DNA of 64,000 nucleotides from Corynebacterium senegalense (lineage in GTDB: Bacteria; Actinomycetota; Actinomycetes; Mycobacteriales; Mycobacteriaceae). Below, piece by piece: positions 22,658 to 32,348 of this stretch. The notes beneath the pieces were generated by a model, which worked only from the letters and a program-made list of their open reading frames with translations, searched no databases and was not told the DNA's origin. The position numbers were made by a program, and so were the translations under genes. The DNA is taken from positions 186,001 through 250,000 of the forward strand of contig NZ_LS990887.1 of the NCBI RefSeq assembly GCF_900411315.1, read 5' to 3'. Within the stretch, counting starts at the first letter, position 1. Every line of letters begins with the position of its first letter.

Positions 22658-23892
22658 TGGGCGCTATTTTTGCCCTCGTCATCATCGCTTTGGTGGTGGC
22701 GCTCCTCTTCACCTCGATCAAACTGATTCCGCAGGGGGAGGCGGCCGTCATCGAGCGTCTCGGCCGCTACACCCGCACCGTCTCCGGCGGGCTGACCCTG
22801 CTCGTCCCCTTCATCGACCGGGTGCGCGCCCGCGTGGACACCCGCGAGCGCGTCGTGTCCTTCCCGCCTCAGGCCGTGATCACCCAGGACAACCTGACCG
22901 TGGCCATCGACACCGTGGTCACCTTCCAGATCAACGACCCCGCCAAGGCGATCTACGGCGTGGACAACTACCTTGTCGGCGTCGAGCAGATCTCGGTGGC
23001 CACGCTTCGCGACGTCGTCGGCGGCATGACCCTCGAGGAAACCCTGACCTCCCGCGAGACGATCAACCGCCGCCTGCGCGGTGAGCTGGACGCCGCCACC
23101 GGCAAGTGGGGCCTGCGCATCAGCAGGGTCGAGCTCAAGGCGATTGATCCGCCGCCCTCGATCCAGCAGTCCATGGAGATGCAGATGAAGGCGGACCGGG
23201 AGAAGCGCGCGATGATCCTCACCGCCGAGGGCAAGCGCGAGTCCGACATCAAGACCGCCGAGGGCGAGAAGCAGGCCCGCATCCTCTCCGCGGAGGGCGA
23301 GAAGCACGCGGCCATCCTCAACGCCGAGGCGGAGCGCCAGGCCACCATCCTGCGCGCGGAGGGAGAGCGCGCCGCCAAGTTCCTCGCCGCGCAGGGCGAG
23401 GCCCGGGCGATCCAGAAGGTCAACGCCGCGATCAAGTCCTCCGGCGTCACGCCCGAGCTGCTCGCGTACCAGTACCTGGACAAGCTGCCCCAGATCGCCG
23501 ACAACGAGGCGGCCACCATGTGGATGATCCCCTCGGCGTTCGGCGACTCCCTGGAGCAGTTCGCCAAGGCCTTCGCCCACAAGGACGACGACGGTGTCTT
23601 CCGCTACGAGGCCGCGAGTGTGGACGAGGCGACGCGCGACATGGCGGCGCAGGAAAACACGGACGAGTGGTTCGACACCTCCACCGACCCGGAGCTGGCC
23701 AAGGCGCTCGCGGAAGCGCGCGCTGTGGCCAACAAGCACGTGGACGACCCCGACCCGACCGCCGTCGCGCAACCCGGCGCGCCCTCGCCGGGCGCGGCGC
23801 AGCCACGCGGCATCGAGGCGCGCCACGAGCAGCCGGGCAGCGACCTTCTACCTGGTGTCAGCGAGCAGGTGGAGCGGAAGCAGCCCGAGTAA
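22657..23892 (+). CDS. SPFH domain / band 7 (stomatin-like) protein
   Basis: A 411-residue protein anchored by one N-terminal membrane segment (IFALVIIALVVALLFTS). The SPFH domain (about 25-200) contains IPQGEAAVIERLGRYTRTVSGG and GVDNYLVGVEQISVATLRDVVGGMTLEE. A coiled coil of repeated AEGEKQA-type units (about 190-250) follows, then a disordered tail. These proteins form oligomeric membrane microdomains and often act with the NfeD encoded just upstream. The ATG at 22657 overlaps the nfeD stop. The 3' end overlaps the convergent gene by 35 bp. Confidence 0.92.
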   Translation: MGAIFALVIIALVVALLFTSIKLIPQGEAAVIERLGRYTRTVSGGLTLLVPFIDRVRARVDTRERVVSFPPQAVITQDNLTVAIDTVVTFQINDPAKAIYGVDNYLVGVEQISVATLRDVVGGMTLEETLTSRETINRRLRGELDAATGKWGLRISRVELKAIDPPPSIQQSMEMQMKADREKRAMILTAEGKRESDIKTAEGEKQARILSAEGEKHAAILNAEAERQATILRAEGERAAKFLAAQGEARAIQKVNAAIKSSGVTPELLAYQYLDKLPQIADNEAATMWMIPSAFGDSLEQFAKAFAHKDDDGVFRYEAASVDEATRDMAAQENTDEWFDTSTDPELAKALAEARAVANKHVDDPDPTAVAQPGAPSPGAAQPRGIEARHEQPGSDLLPGVSEQVERKQPE

Positions 23893-24421
23893 TCAGGTTG
23901 AGCACCAGCTTCCAGCCAGCCTGCTCCGCCCGCCAGCCGGCTGCCTGGAGGCGCTGGCTCATCGCCTGCTTCGAGATGCCCAGCGCGGCCGCCGCCTCGT
24001 TCTGGTTGTAACCGCCGCGCAGCAGGGCGGTGGCCTCGCGCCCCTCGAAGGTGCGCTTGTGCAGGACGTGGCCCAACAGGGCCAGCGCGGCGGCGATATC
24101 CTCGGCGTCCGTCCCGGCGTCCGGGGCGTCCACCTTGACCCCCACCACGGCGGGGCGCGACCCGACGGCCTCCGTCGCGGTGTAGAGGGCGCTGCCCTCG
24201 CGGGTGATGCCCAGCCCGATGGCCCAGCTGCCGTCGGAAAGCAGGGCCATGATGAGGTTGAGGGCCGCCTCGGCGTCGTCGACCCGGGCCCGGATGTCCT
24301 CCACGCCCACCACCTCGAAGGTCCCGACGCCGGGGAGGGTGGCGAGGGCCTCAGCAGAGCGGCGCACCAGCTCGGCGCGCCGCTTCTCCCGCCCCCGGTA
24401 GCGTGCGTGTACGGCAATCAT
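23858..24421 (-). CDS. predicted DNA-binding protein with C-terminal helix-turn-helix
   Basis: A 187-residue protein. The first 130 residues are a mixed alpha/beta domain of unknown role (VGTFEVVGVEDIRARVDDAEAALNLIMALL). The C-terminal part has a helix-turn-helix of sigma-region-4 style (YNQNEAAAALGISKQAMSQRLQAAGW, about 142-168). It resembles small actinobacterial regulators, but I do not know the target. It overlaps the SPFH gene tail to tail by 35 bp and lies 11 bp after the TVP38 gene on the same strand. Confidence 0.75.
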   Translation of the reverse strand: MIAVHARYRGREKRRAELVRRSAEALATLPGVGTFEVVGVEDIRARVDDAEAALNLIMALLSDGSWAIGLGITREGSALYTATEAVGSRPAVVGVKVDAPDAGTDAEDIAAALALLGHVLHKRTFEGREATALLRGGYNQNEAAAALGISKQAMSQRLQAAGWRAEQAGWKLVLNLITRAASAPPAR

Positions 24422-24432
24422 GGCTCAACAGT

Positions 24433-25107
24433 CTAGTTGTCCGGGCTCCCGACTTGACTCGGCGCGCCCTGGCGGGTGGGCAGCAGGGCGTCGAGAAGCA
24501 GCCCACCGAGGCCGAGGAGCCCGAGCACCACGGTCAGCGCGATCACCGCGGGATCCGCCCGGCCGGTCAGAGTATCGCCGAGGAACACCGTGCCGACGGT
24601 CCCCGGCAGCGAGCCCGCGAAGGTGGCCAGAGCGAAGGGAAGAACGCCGACACGGGTGAGGGCGGCGGCGTAGTTCATGATGGAGAAGGGAACGACCGCG
24701 ATCATCCGCAGGCTCGCCACCGCCAGCCAGCCGCGCTGCTCGAGGCGGCGGTTCACCGTCTCCACCGCCGGGTGGGTCAGCCGCGGCGCGATCCAGTCGC
24801 GCAGCAGGCCGCGCACCACGAGCAGGGAGAGCACCGCGGAAGCCGTCGTCGCCGTGATCGCGATCGCCAGGCCCCACAGGCTGCCGAAGAGCACGCCGGC
24901 CGACAGCGTCATGATGGTGCGGGGGATGGGAAACTGCGTGACCAAGACGTAGAGCAGCCAGAAGAAGAGAGGGAACAACGGGCCGGTGTGCTCGGCCCAG
25001 GAGCGCAGGACGGGCAGCGGGGGGACGTCGAGAAGCAGCCATGCCGCGACGAACCCGGCGGCGGCGACCGCGAGCAGAACGGCGCGGCGCGCGGACATTC
25101 TCGGCAT
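24433..25107 (-). CDS. TVP38/TMEM64 (VTT domain) family membrane protein
   Basis: A 224-residue polytopic membrane protein of the DedA-related VTT superfamily. The family core is visible: FPIPRTIMTLSAGVLFGSLWGLAIAI, GWLAVASLRMIAVVPFSIMNYAAALT and FAGSLPGTVGTVFLG. About five to six hydrophobic spans are present. DedA-type proteins move phospholipid or polyprenyl lipid between leaflets; for TVP38 members this is likely but not settled. It is divergent from the LysE-family gene. Confidence 0.88.
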   Translation of the reverse strand: MPRMSARRAVLLAVAAAGFVAAWLLLDVPPLPVLRSWAEHTGPLFPLFFWLLYVLVTQFPIPRTIMTLSAGVLFGSLWGLAIAITATTASAVLSLLVVRGLLRDWIAPRLTHPAVETVNRRLEQRGWLAVASLRMIAVVPFSIMNYAAALTRVGVLPFALATFAGSLPGTVGTVFLGDTLTGRADPAVIALTVVLGLLGLGGLLLDALLPTRQGAPSQVGSPDN

Positions 25108-25130
25108 GGGTGGTCTTTCTAGGGGGGCTA

Positions 25131-25136
25131 TATAGT
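25131..25136 (+). promoter_or_regulatory. candidate -10 element before the LysE-family gene
   Basis: TATAGT within an AT-rich CTATATAGT stretch, 43 bp upstream of the LysE-family start codon and in the divergent gap with the TVP38 gene. No good -35 box is visible. The AT content stands out from the surrounding GC-rich DNA. Confidence 0.4.
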
Positions 25137-25179
25137 CGTCACAAACCTACCCCCGCACGCACCCCAGGGAGAAGCCAGC

Positions 25180-25812
25180 ATGCTCGTCGCCGCCGACGTC
25201 CTCAGCTGGGCCGCGGTCATGGCCATCCCGGGCCCCGACATCGTCGCCATCGGCAGCCAGGTCGCGCGCCACGGGCACAGGGCAGGCTTCGCGACGGCAC
25301 TGGGGGCCGCCCTGGGCGTTTCCCTCTGGTCCGTCCTCTCCCTCGTCGGGATTTCGGCGCTTTTGCTCGCCGTGCCCGCGCTCGCCGTCATCCTGCCGGT
25401 GCTCGGCTCGGCGGTGCTCATCCTGCTCGGCCTGCTGGCGCTGAGGGGCGCCGCGCGGCCCGCCGGGGGAGGCGGGGTCCGCTACGTCGGCGAGGCGTCC
25501 GCACCGGACCGCGCCTCGGCGTGGCGGTCGGTGCGCCTGGGCCTGGTGACCAACCTCTCCAACCCGAAGGCGCTCGTCTTCTTCACCTCGTTTTTCACTC
25601 CGCTGATGAACCACTACGACGGCGCGGCGGCGAAGGCCGCGATGCTCGCGCTCCTCCTCGCGGTGTCCCTGCTGATCTTCTCCACCATGTCTGTGGTGCT
25701 CAAGGCGGCGTCGTCCTCGCCGCTGGCAAACCTGCCGGCGGTGCGCTTCCTGCCGGGCGCCATCTTCGTGCTCATCGGCTCCTACTACCTGGCCGACGCG
25801 CTGGGGGTGTAG
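25180..25812 (+). CDS. LysE/RhtB family exporter
   Basis: A 210-residue membrane protein with the LysE/RhtB opening: a first span followed by AIPGPDIVAIGSQVARHGHRAGFATALGAALG. Later VRLGLVTNLSNPKALVFFTSFF is the conserved second-half motif. Six hydrophobic segments are likely. The family exports amino acids or related small molecules; the substrate cannot be told from sequence. It is preceded by GGGAGAAGCC and is a single-gene unit. Confidence 0.9.
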   Translation: MLVAADVLSWAAVMAIPGPDIVAIGSQVARHGHRAGFATALGAALGVSLWSVLSLVGISALLLAVPALAVILPVLGSAVLILLGLLALRGAARPAGGGGVRYVGEASAPDRASAWRSVRLGLVTNLSNPKALVFFTSFFTPLMNHYDGAAAKAAMLALLLAVSLLIFSTMSVVLKAASSSPLANLPAVRFLPGAIFVLIGSYYLADALGV

Positions 25813-25834
25813 CCGGCGACGCCGTGCCGGCACA

Positions 25835-25871
25835 ATAAAAAATCCGAGACACCGTGATCACGATGTCTCGG
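25835..25871 (-). terminator. rho-independent terminator of tRNA-Leu
   Basis: On the minus strand, an 8-bp stem CCGAGACA/TGTCTCGG with a 12-base loop is followed by ATTTTTTATT. It begins 8 bases past the 3' end of the tRNA. The LysE-family gene converges on it and may use the same hairpin. Confidence 0.85.
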
Positions 25872-25878
25872 AGAGTTG

Positions 25879-25964
25879 TGCCCGAGGGGGGACTTGAACC
25901 CCCACGTCCGTTAATAGGACACTAGCACCTCAAGCTAGCGCGTCTGCCATTCCGCCACCCGGGC
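25879..25964 (-). tRNA. tRNA-Leu (anticodon GAG)
   Basis: An 86-nt class II tRNA with acceptor stem GCCCGGG/CTCGGGC, a long variable arm typical of tRNA-Leu, and anticodon stem CTAGC/GCTAG closing the loop TTGAGGT, giving anticodon GAG for CUC and CUU codons. The TpsiC arm contains GGTTCAAGTCC. The discriminator is A, as expected for leucine, and CCA is not encoded. The region 25965-26142 up to the next gene shows nothing I can name. Confidence 0.97.
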
Positions 25965-26142
25965 CGGGTTTTGTTTTCAGCCTCTCGGCTGGGCACCTGC
26001 ATTACTATAGGGGGTGCTGTGACAAACACACAAATCGGCAGGTCAGCGCGCGGAAATCGGCGTTAAGACGAAGAGGAATCCCACACCTGTCATTCCATGA
26101 ATCCGGCCCCCGTGCACGGGCGCATCGGGTAGAAATGGAGCC

Positions 26143-26682
26143 ATGACTACCTACGACTACGACTCCGATGTTTTCCCGGGCCACGACCCGCTGGCGTCGC
26201 TGGCCGACGTCCCCTCGTTCCCGCTGACCTCCAGCGGCGTCTCGGACGGGGAGCGCCTGGCCGACACGTTCGTCGGCGAGGACGCCACCTCGCCCGAGCT
26301 TTCCTGGTCGCAGCTTCCGGAGGGCACCAAGTCGCTGGCGGTGACGTGCTACGACCCGGACGCGCCGACGGGCGCGGGGTTCTGGCACTGGGCTGCGTTC
26401 AACATCCCCGTCGACGTCACCGCGCTCCCCGCGGGCGCGGGCAGCGCCGAGGACCTGGGCGTCGGCGCGGTCACTCTGAAGGGCGACTCGGGGCAGCGCG
26501 CCTTCTACGGTGCCAACCCGCCGGCGGGCCACGCGCCGCACCGCTACATCTTCGCGGTGCACGCGGTTGACGTGGAGAAGCTTGACGTGCCCGAGGACGC
26601 GACGCCCACGGTGCTGGCCTTCAACCTCTTCTTCCACTCCCTGGGCCGCGGCGTGGTGTGGGGCTGGTACGAGAACAAGTGA
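26143..26682 (+). CDS. YbhB/YbcL family (PEBP-like) protein
   Basis: A 179-residue Raf-kinase-inhibitor/phosphatidylethanolamine-binding-protein homologue. The anion-pocket motifs are present: SWSQLPEGTKSLAVTCYDPDAP, FWHWAAFNIP, and GANPPAGHAPHRYIFAVHAVD. No signal peptide is seen, so it is probably cytoplasmic. Bacterial members have no settled role. Its stop overlaps the GTG start of the next gene (GTGA). Confidence 0.93.
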   Translation: MTTYDYDSDVFPGHDPLASLADVPSFPLTSSGVSDGERLADTFVGEDATSPELSWSQLPEGTKSLAVTCYDPDAPTGAGFWHWAAFNIPVDVTALPAGAGSAEDLGVGAVTLKGDSGQRAFYGANPPAGHAPHRYIFAVHAVDVEKLDVPEDATPTVLAFNLFFHSLGRGVVWGWYENK

Positions 26683-27029
26683 CGGTCCCGGTTCAGCTGC
26701 GCGCCGGCGGGGCTTTCATGGCCGTGGCGCTCGTTCTGCTCATCTACGCGGCGCTGGCCTACCTGCGCGGGGACGAGACATTCGTCGTGACGCCCCAGGT
26801 GCTCAGCATCGTCGCAGCGGCGGTCATTTTCGGGGCGAACGCGACGTTCGTCCGCGGCCAAGAGCGCTCGCGGCCGCAGGTCGTTGCGCTCGCGCTGGCC
26901 GTGGTGCTCCTCGTGGTGGGGTTCCTCGCCCCCTCGGCCGAGCTCTTCGTGACGCAGCCGTTCTGGCTCATTCTCTGGGCCGTGACGGCCGCCGTCTGCG
27001 CGCTTATTCTGCGTCGTTCCGCCATGTGA
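26679..27029 (+). CDS. small multi-pass membrane protein
   Basis: A 116-residue protein with four hydrophobic segments ([66 protein letters not shown]). The GTG at 26679 was chosen because it overlaps the upstream stop as GTGA, a common coupling arrangement; an in-frame ATG at 26658 would overlap by 25 bp. Its 3' end overlaps convergent pyrD by 26 bp. I do not recognise the family. Confidence 0.7.
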   Translation: MTVPVQLRAGGAFMAVALVLLIYAALAYLRGDETFVVTPQVLSIVAAAVIFGANATFVRGQERSRPQVVALALAVVLLVVGFLAPSAELFVTQPFWLILWAVTAAVCALILRRSAM

Positions 27030-28089
27030 GGCCGCTGCCCACGGCCTCGCTAATCGACGCCAACCCGTGCGCCTTCACCTGCGCGGCGAGACCCGCGTGG
27101 ATCCCCCGGATCCAGCCGAGCCCGCCGTAGATGAATGGGGTGTAGCCCTGGAGCAGGCTCGCGCCCGAGGTGATGCGTTCCCAGGCCTGCTCCGGGGTGG
27201 AGATCCCGCCGACGCTGACGAGCACGAGCTTGCCGCCGACGCGGTTGTGGAGGCGGCGCAGCACCTCGAGTGAGCGCTCGTTCAGCGGGGCGCCGGAGAT
27301 ACCGCCCGGGCCCATTGCCTCAACCTCGGCGGGGTCGGTGACGAGCCCCTCGCGGGAGATTGTGGTGTTGGTCGCCACGATGCCGACGATGCCGAGCTCG
27401 ACGGCCAGGTCGGCTACGGCGTCGATGTCCTCGTCGCTGAGGTCGGGGGCGATCTTCACCAGGACGGGGGTGTCGGTATTGTCGCGCACGACCTCAAGGA
27501 TGGGGCGCAGCTCCTCCACGGCCTGGAGGTCGCGCAGCCCGGGGGTGTTGGGGGAGGAGACGTTGACCACGAGGTAGTCCGCCAGGGGCCCGAGTACGCT
27601 CGCGCCGGCCCGGTAGTCCGCGACCGCGTCCTCGGAGGTCTTGTTCTTGCCGATGTTGATGCCCACAACGTCGCCGGACTTGCGCGAACGCAGGTTCACC
27701 GCCGCGGCGAGCGCGCCCTCGTTGTTGAAGCCCATGCGGTTGAGGATGGCCTTGTCCGCGGGCAAGCGGAACAGCCGCGGGGCGGGGTTGCCCGGCTGAG
27801 GCCGCGGGGTGACGGTGCCCATCTCGGCGTAGCCGAAGCCGACGGCCCCCCAGGCGTCGATCGCAGCGGCGTTCTTGTCAAAGCCCGCCGCGAGCCCAAG
27901 CGGGGCGGGGAAGCGCACGCCGAAGAGCTCCTGCTCCAGGACGGGGTCGTGGACGCGGACCACCTTCTCCATCGCGCGGTTGACGGGGCGCGCGGCATGG
28001 AGCAGGCGCAGCAAGCCGCCGATGATGCCGTGGATGCGCTCCGGCGGCAGGAGGAACATGGCTTTGAGCAGGACGTCGTAGGGGCGCAT
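27004..28089 (-). CDS. pyrD: dihydroorotate dehydrogenase (quinone), class 2
   Basis: A 361-residue class 2 enzyme, which oxidises dihydroorotate to orotate at the membrane with quinone as acceptor (fourth step of pyrimidine synthesis). An N-terminal membrane-associating helical part (about 1-45) precedes the FMN barrel. Visible motifs are [43 protein letters not shown], with the catalytic serine region, and [16 protein letters not shown]. The downstream lipoprotein gene reads on the same strand from upstream, 12 bp away. Confidence 0.96.
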   Translation of the reverse strand: MRPYDVLLKAMFLLPPERIHGIIGGLLRLLHAARPVNRAMEKVVRVHDPVLEQELFGVRFPAPLGLAAGFDKNAAAIDAWGAVGFGYAEMGTVTPRPQPGNPAPRLFRLPADKAILNRMGFNNEGALAAAVNLRSRKSGDVVGINIGKNKTSEDAVADYRAGASVLGPLADYLVVNVSSPNTPGLRDLQAVEELRPILEVVRDNTDTPVLVKIAPDLSDEDIDAVADLAVELGIVGIVATNTTISREGLVTDPAEVEAMGPGGISGAPLNERSLEVLRRLHNRVGGKLVLVSVGGISTPEQAWERITSGASLLQGYTPFIYGGLGWIRGIHAGLAAQVKAHGLASISEAVGSGLTWRNDAE

Positions 28090-28101
28090 GGAGGGACCTT
28101 T

Positions 28102-29121
28102 CTAGCGGTCGGAGGGGGAGACGACCTGGATGCCGTCGCCGGTGGCGGATGCGAGGACGAGGGTGCCATCGGGCAGCGCAACCATCGACTGCGCGTCGGC
28201 GACGGTGGCGAAGCCGGCGTGCTTGATGGGCACCCCGGTGGACAGCGAGTACCCCTCCGCCTTGTTGACGGCGGTGGAGCTCACCCACGCGAGCTGCCCC
28301 GGCAGCTCCCAGGCCACGGCCCACGGGCTCTCGGCCACCGGCGCGGTCATCTGCAGGCGGATGATGTCCTCGGTGTTGTAGACGAGGACCTGGTTGCCCG
28401 TCGCGTCCGCCGCCAGCACCATGCCCTCCGGGCCGGTCGCGGCGCCGCCCACGCCGAGGCCCGCGCGCAGCGTGCCGCCCTGGCGGCCGGACTGCCAGTC
28501 GAGGTCCTGGACGGTCGTGTCCGCGTTGTTGAGCCGCACGACGGCGTCCGGGCGGCCCTCGCCGCGCGGGGCGGCTAAGATGCGGTCGGTCTCGCGGGCG
28601 ACGGTGAACTCGGAGACCGTCTGCCCGTCGCGCAGGACGCGCACGGTGTTGTCCTCGCGCGAGCCCGCGATGATCTCCCCGCCGGTGGTCACGGCGGCGG
28701 CCGTGGCGGGGAAGTCGGTGCCCACGGAGTTTTCACCGGACTCCGTGATCAGGCGGATCTCGTCGCCGCAGGCGATGACGAAGGTGCCGTTGTTCGCGGA
28801 GACGTCGCCGCAGGCGTCGTCAAGCGGGTAGCTCGAGCCCTTGCCTGCGGTGATCTCGTCGAGGGTGCCCACGCGCAGCTCGGAGGCGGTGCGCAGCGCG
28901 AGGAGGTCGCCGGTCGCGTCGAGCTCCGTGACCGCGGCGGAGGGGTAGACCTTTCCGGCCACGCCGGCCGAGGGCGGGGAGGGCTGCGCGCTGGCGTTGC
29001 CCATGAACACATCCTTCTGCTGCCCGTCGTCCTGGGCCGGCTCGGACTGGCACGCGGCCAGCGCGGCGGCGGCGCAGCCCGCGGCCACCATCAACGTCGC
29101 TTTTTTCACGCTCACACTCAC
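28102..29121 (-). CDS. secreted lipoprotein, beta-propeller-like
   Basis: A 339-residue exported lipoprotein. The signal peptide VKKATLMVAAGCAAAALAAC ends in a lipobox (LAAC) at about residue 23. The mature part shows repeated short strand units (VTTGGEIIAGSREDNTVRVLRDG; GMVLAADATGNQVLVYNTED; LPDGTLVLASATGDGIQVV), like a beta-propeller with NHL or WD-type blades. Three in-frame GTG codons (29121, 29115, 29109) could start it; I give the longest. It sits just upstream of pyrD on the same strand. The binding partner is unknown. Confidence 0.78.
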   Translation of the reverse strand: MSVSVKKATLMVAAGCAAAALAACQSEPAQDDGQQKDVFMGNASAQPSPPSAGVAGKVYPSAAVTELDATGDLLALRTASELRVGTLDEITAGKGSSYPLDDACGDVSANNGTFVIACGDEIRLITESGENSVGTDFPATAAAVTTGGEIIAGSREDNTVRVLRDGQTVSEFTVARETDRILAAPRGEGRPDAVVRLNNADTTVQDLDWQSGRQGGTLRAGLGVGGAATGPEGMVLAADATGNQVLVYNTEDIIRLQMTAPVAESPWAVAWELPGQLAWVSSTAVNKAEGYSLSTGVPIKHAGFATVADAQSMVALPDGTLVLASATGDGIQVVSPSDR

Positions 29122-29188
29122 GTTTGCCAAGCCTAGCAACGCTTCCCGCCGCGCCCGGCATCCATGAGCGGGTGTAACCTCTCCACCC

Positions 29189-30022
29189 ATGAGTATGAGC
29201 TGGCTCCAAGTCATCGTCCTGTCTATCGTGCAGGGCCTCACCGAGTTCCTGCCGGTGTCCTCCTCCGGCCACCTGCGCATCGTCTCCGAGTTGTTCTGGG
29301 GCGAGGACGCCGGCGCCAGCTTCACCGCCGTCATCCAGCTCGGCACCGAGCTGGCGGTGCTCGTTTTCTTTGCCAAGGACATCTGGCGCTTCCTCTCCGG
29401 CTGGTTCGTCGGGCTGTTCAACAGGGAAAAGCGCGGTTTCGACTACCGCATGGGGTGGATGGTCATCGTGGGCACCATCCCGGTCGCTGTGCTCGGCTTT
29501 TTGCTCAAGGACCTGATCCGCGAGAACTTCCGCAACCTCTGGATCACGGCGGCGGTGCTCATCCTGTTCTCGCTCGTGTTCATCGCCGCCGAACGCAAGG
29601 GCACGAAGTCGCGCGGCTTCGAGGAGCTCACCATGACCGACGCGATCGTCATGGGCCTGTGGCAGTGCCTCGCGCTGATCCCGGGCGTGTCGCGCTCGGG
29701 CGGCACGATCTCCGGCGGCCTGTTCCGCAACCTCGACCGCGAGGTGGCCACCCGTTTCAGCTTCCTGCTCGCCATCCCTGCGGTGCTGGCCTCGGGCCTG
29801 TTTTCGCTTCCCGACGCCTTCAGCCCCCAGGCCGGGCAGGCGGCCAGCGGCGCCCAGCTGTTCGTGGGCAGCGCGATCGCCTTCGCCCTGGGCTACGCCT
29901 CGATTGCGTGGCTGCTCAAGTTCGTCTCCAACAACTCCTTCGCCTGGTTCGCCGCCTACCGCATCCCGCTGGGCCTGCTCGTCATGGCGCTGCTCGGCTT
30001 CGGCCTTATGAACCCCGCGTAG
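29189..30022 (+). CDS. uppP: undecaprenyl-diphosphate phosphatase UppP (BacA)
   Basis: A 277-residue integral membrane enzyme that recycles the C55 lipid carrier by removing a phosphate from undecaprenyl diphosphate outside the membrane. The two family motifs are intact: [15 protein letters not shown] (about 14-28) and the [10 protein letters not shown] stretch (about 168-177). Roughly eight spans are visible. Resistance to bacitracin is a known family phenotype. mshC follows after 22 bp on the same strand. Confidence 0.96.
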   Translation: MSMSWLQVIVLSIVQGLTEFLPVSSSGHLRIVSELFWGEDAGASFTAVIQLGTELAVLVFFAKDIWRFLSGWFVGLFNREKRGFDYRMGWMVIVGTIPVAVLGFLLKDLIRENFRNLWITAAVLILFSLVFIAAERKGTKSRGFEELTMTDAIVMGLWQCLALIPGVSRSGGTISGGLFRNLDREVATRFSFLLAIPAVLASGLFSLPDAFSPQAGQAASGAQLFVGSAIAFALGYASIAWLLKFVSNNSFAWFAAYRIPLGLLVMALLGFGLMNPA

Positions 30023-30044
30023 CGGACTGAGTAGGGTAGTGCCC

Positions 30045-31286
30045 ATGCATTCCTGGCCCACCCCCTCCGTCCCGCCCGTGCCGGGCGAGGCTGTAGTACT
30101 CCGCCTCTACGACACCGCCGACCAGGCCGTCAAGGCCGTCGACGTCACCCCCGACGCAAACGGCGAGGTGGGCATGTACGTCTGCGGCATCACCCCCTAC
30201 GATTCGACCCACCTGGGCCACGCCGCCACCTACCTCGCCTTCGACCTCATCCACCGCCAGCTGGCAGCTAACGGGCACCGCGTCCACTACGTGCAGAACA
30301 TCACCGACGTCGACGACCCGCTGTTCGAGCGCGCGGCCCGCGACGGTGTGGACTGGCGCGAGCTGGGCATCTCGCAGATCGACCTGTTCCGCAGCGATAT
30401 GGAGCAGCTCGGGGTGATCCCGCCGCGCGACTACATCGGCGCGATGGAATCCATCGACGAGGTCATCGAGATGGTCTCCGCGCTTCTCGGCGCCGGGGCG
30501 GCCTACCGCCTCGACGGCGGCGACGTCTACGCCTCCATCGAGGCGACGGAGCAGTTCGGCTACGAGTCCAACCTGGGGCGCGCCGAGATGGAGCACTTCT
30601 TCGCGGAGCGGGGCGGGGACCCGGAGCGCCCCGGCAAGCGCGACAGCCTCGACGCGCTTGTGTGGCGCGGCCACCGCGGGGGCGAGCCCGCGTGGGACTC
30701 GCCCTTCGGCCCCGGCCGGCCGGGCTGGCACGTGGAGTGTTCCGCCATCGCGACGAACCGCCTCGGCCACCGCTTCTCCATCCAGGGCGGCGGCTCCGAC
30801 CTCGCGTTCCCGCACCACGAGTTCTCCGCGGCGCACGCCGAGGCCGCCTACGGCGTGCCGCGGATGGCGGGCCACTACGTCCACGCGGGCATGATCGCCC
30901 TCGACGGGACGAAGATGTCCAAGTCCCTGGGCAACCTCGTCTTCGTGCACAAACTCACCGAGGAGGGCTACGAGCCGGGCGCGATCCGCCTCGCCCTCTT
31001 CGCCGGGCACTACCGGCAGGACAGGGACTTCTCCTATTCGCTTCTCGACGCCGCCACCTCCCGCCTCACCCGCTGGCGCGAGGCCGCCGGCCGCGAGGTT
31101 TCCGAGGCGGAGGCCCTCGCTGTCGTCGCCGGGCTCCGCGCGGCGCTCGCGGATGACCTGGACACCCCCCGCGCCCTGGCGATCCTCGACGCGGCGGAGG
31201 GCGACCACGACGGCCTCGTGGCCGCGGCGGTCGACGGGCTGCTCGGCGTGCAGCTGCAGCCAACTTCGCGCACAATGAACGCATGA
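30045..31286 (+). CDS. mshC: mycothiol ligase MshC
   Basis: A 413-residue cysteine:GlcN-Ins ligase, the third enzyme of mycothiol synthesis, related to cysteinyl-tRNA synthetase. It shows [16 protein letters not shown] (zinc ligand and HIGH-like motif, about 45-60), [11 protein letters not shown] and KMSKSLGN (about 290). The C-terminal anticodon-binding domain of true CysRS is absent, which with MHSWP at the start identifies MshC. I chose the ATG at 30045 over the GTG two codons upstream. The end overlaps the next gene by 4 bp (ATGA). Confidence 0.95.
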   Translation: MHSWPTPSVPPVPGEAVVLRLYDTADQAVKAVDVTPDANGEVGMYVCGITPYDSTHLGHAATYLAFDLIHRQLAANGHRVHYVQNITDVDDPLFERAARDGVDWRELGISQIDLFRSDMEQLGVIPPRDYIGAMESIDEVIEMVSALLGAGAAYRLDGGDVYASIEATEQFGYESNLGRAEMEHFFAERGGDPERPGKRDSLDALVWRGHRGGEPAWDSPFGPGRPGWHVECSAIATNRLGHRFSIQGGGSDLAFPHHEFSAAHAEAAYGVPRMAGHYVHAGMIALDGTKMSKSLGNLVFVHKLTEEGYEPGAIRLALFAGHYRQDRDFSYSLLDAATSRLTRWREAAGREVSEAEALAVVAGLRAALADDLDTPRALAILDAAEGDHDGLVAAAVDGLLGVQLQPTSRTMNA

Positions 31287-31663
31287 GCATCCGCGAGCAG
31301 TTCCAGCCCGACGTCGACGAGTTCATCGACGACCTGACCACCTTCGCCTCCGGCTCCTACCTGCAGGAAGAGGACAAGGAGCTGTGGGAGCAGCCCTTCG
31401 ACCCCGCCGTCCTGCCGGACCTGAAGCGCCTCGTCGAGATGTTCCTCGACGCCCTCGAGCTGCTGGGCGATGACCCGGAGGGCGAGAACATCAACAAGGT
31501 CGTGGCCCCCTTCTACGCCAACCTGCAGGAGTTCAACGCGGCGAACGCGGACGCCGTGCTCGAGCCCGAGGAGAAGGCCGACCTGGAGTCGCTGGTGTTC
31601 CGGGCAGTCGCGGCGACGGGCGCGGACGACGAGGCCCTGAACAACCTCCCCGAGTTTGAGTAG
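31283..31663 (+). CDS. conserved hypothetical protein downstream of mshC
   Basis: A 126-residue, strongly acidic, mainly helical protein with no signal peptide or membrane span. It is translationally coupled to mshC (ATGA) and followed by a HAD hydrolase after 4 bp, so all three are probably one transcript. I recognise no domain. Its conservation in this position suggests a link with mshC or the HAD enzyme (inference only). Confidence 0.75.
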   Translation: MSIREQFQPDVDEFIDDLTTFASGSYLQEEDKELWEQPFDPAVLPDLKRLVEMFLDALELLGDDPEGENINKVVAPFYANLQEFNAANADAVLEPEEKADLESLVFRAVAATGADDEALNNLPEFE

Positions 31664-31667
31664 GGGG

Positions 31668-32342
31668 ATGCCGCGGGCCGTCTTCTGGGACATGGACGGC
31701 ACGCTCGTCGACACCGAGCCCCTCTGGGGCATCGCCACCTACGAGCTGTCGGAGAAGTTGGGCCGACGCATCACCCCGGAGGTTCGCGCGCGGACGGTCG
31801 GCGGCAGCTTCGCCAACACGCTGCGTCTGTGCGCGGAGTTCGCGGGCCGAGAGCTTCGCGAGGGCGACTACGAGCGCTACCGGGCGTGGATGTACGCGCG
31901 CATGGGCGAGCTGCTCGCCGGCAGCCTCGAGCCCAACCCCGGGATCCACGGGTTGCTCACCTCGCTGCGCGACGCCGGGATGCGGATGCTGGTGACCACG
32001 AACACCGAGCGCGAGCTTGCCGACGCCTGCATCGCCGCCGTCGGAGAGCACTTCTTCGTCGACTCCATCACCGGCGACGAGGTCGCGAGCCCCAAGCCCG
32101 CGCCGGACATGTACCTGGAGGCGGCCCGGAGAGTAGGGGAGGACCCCTCCGACTGCCTCGTCGTCGAGGACTCCTGGGCCGGCATGAGCGCCGCCGCGGC
32201 GGCCGGCTGCCGGGTGCTCGGCCTCGCGCAGGAGGTGCCCAACGGTGTGACCCGCTTCGACCCCGCGCTGTTCGTCGGCGCGGGCGCGGCAGACGTCGCC
32301 CGGTGGTTCAGCGCACTGGCCGGCACCGATGCGATAGAGTGA
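31668..32342 (+). CDS. HAD family phosphatase (beta-phosphoglucomutase-like)
   Basis: A 224-residue haloacid-dehalogenase-type hydrolase with all four motifs: FWDMDGTLVDTE (nucleophile Asp, about 8-13), VTTNTERE, the lysine in SPKPAPDMYLEA and VVEDSWAGMSAA. An alpha-helical cap (about 20-85) places it in the PGM/phosphatase subfamily. The substrate is unknown. The ATG at 31668 was preferred to an upstream TTG inside the previous gene. hisE follows after 6 bp, which may mean a role near histidine synthesis, but this is not shown. Confidence 0.88.
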   Translation: MPRAVFWDMDGTLVDTEPLWGIATYELSEKLGRRITPEVRARTVGGSFANTLRLCAEFAGRELREGDYERYRAWMYARMGELLAGSLEPNPGIHGLLTSLRDAGMRMLVTTNTERELADACIAAVGEHFFVDSITGDEVASPKPAPDMYLEAARRVGEDPSDCLVVEDSWAGMSAAAAAGCRVLGLAQEVPNGVTRFDPALFVGAGAADVARWFSALAGTDAIE

Positions 32343-32348
32343 TTCAGC

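Noticed and set aside
30045..31286. Cysteinyl-tRNA synthetase
   Set aside because: The catalytic motifs match, but the C-terminal anticodon-binding domain is missing and the N-terminus starts MHSWP, which is the MshC pattern.
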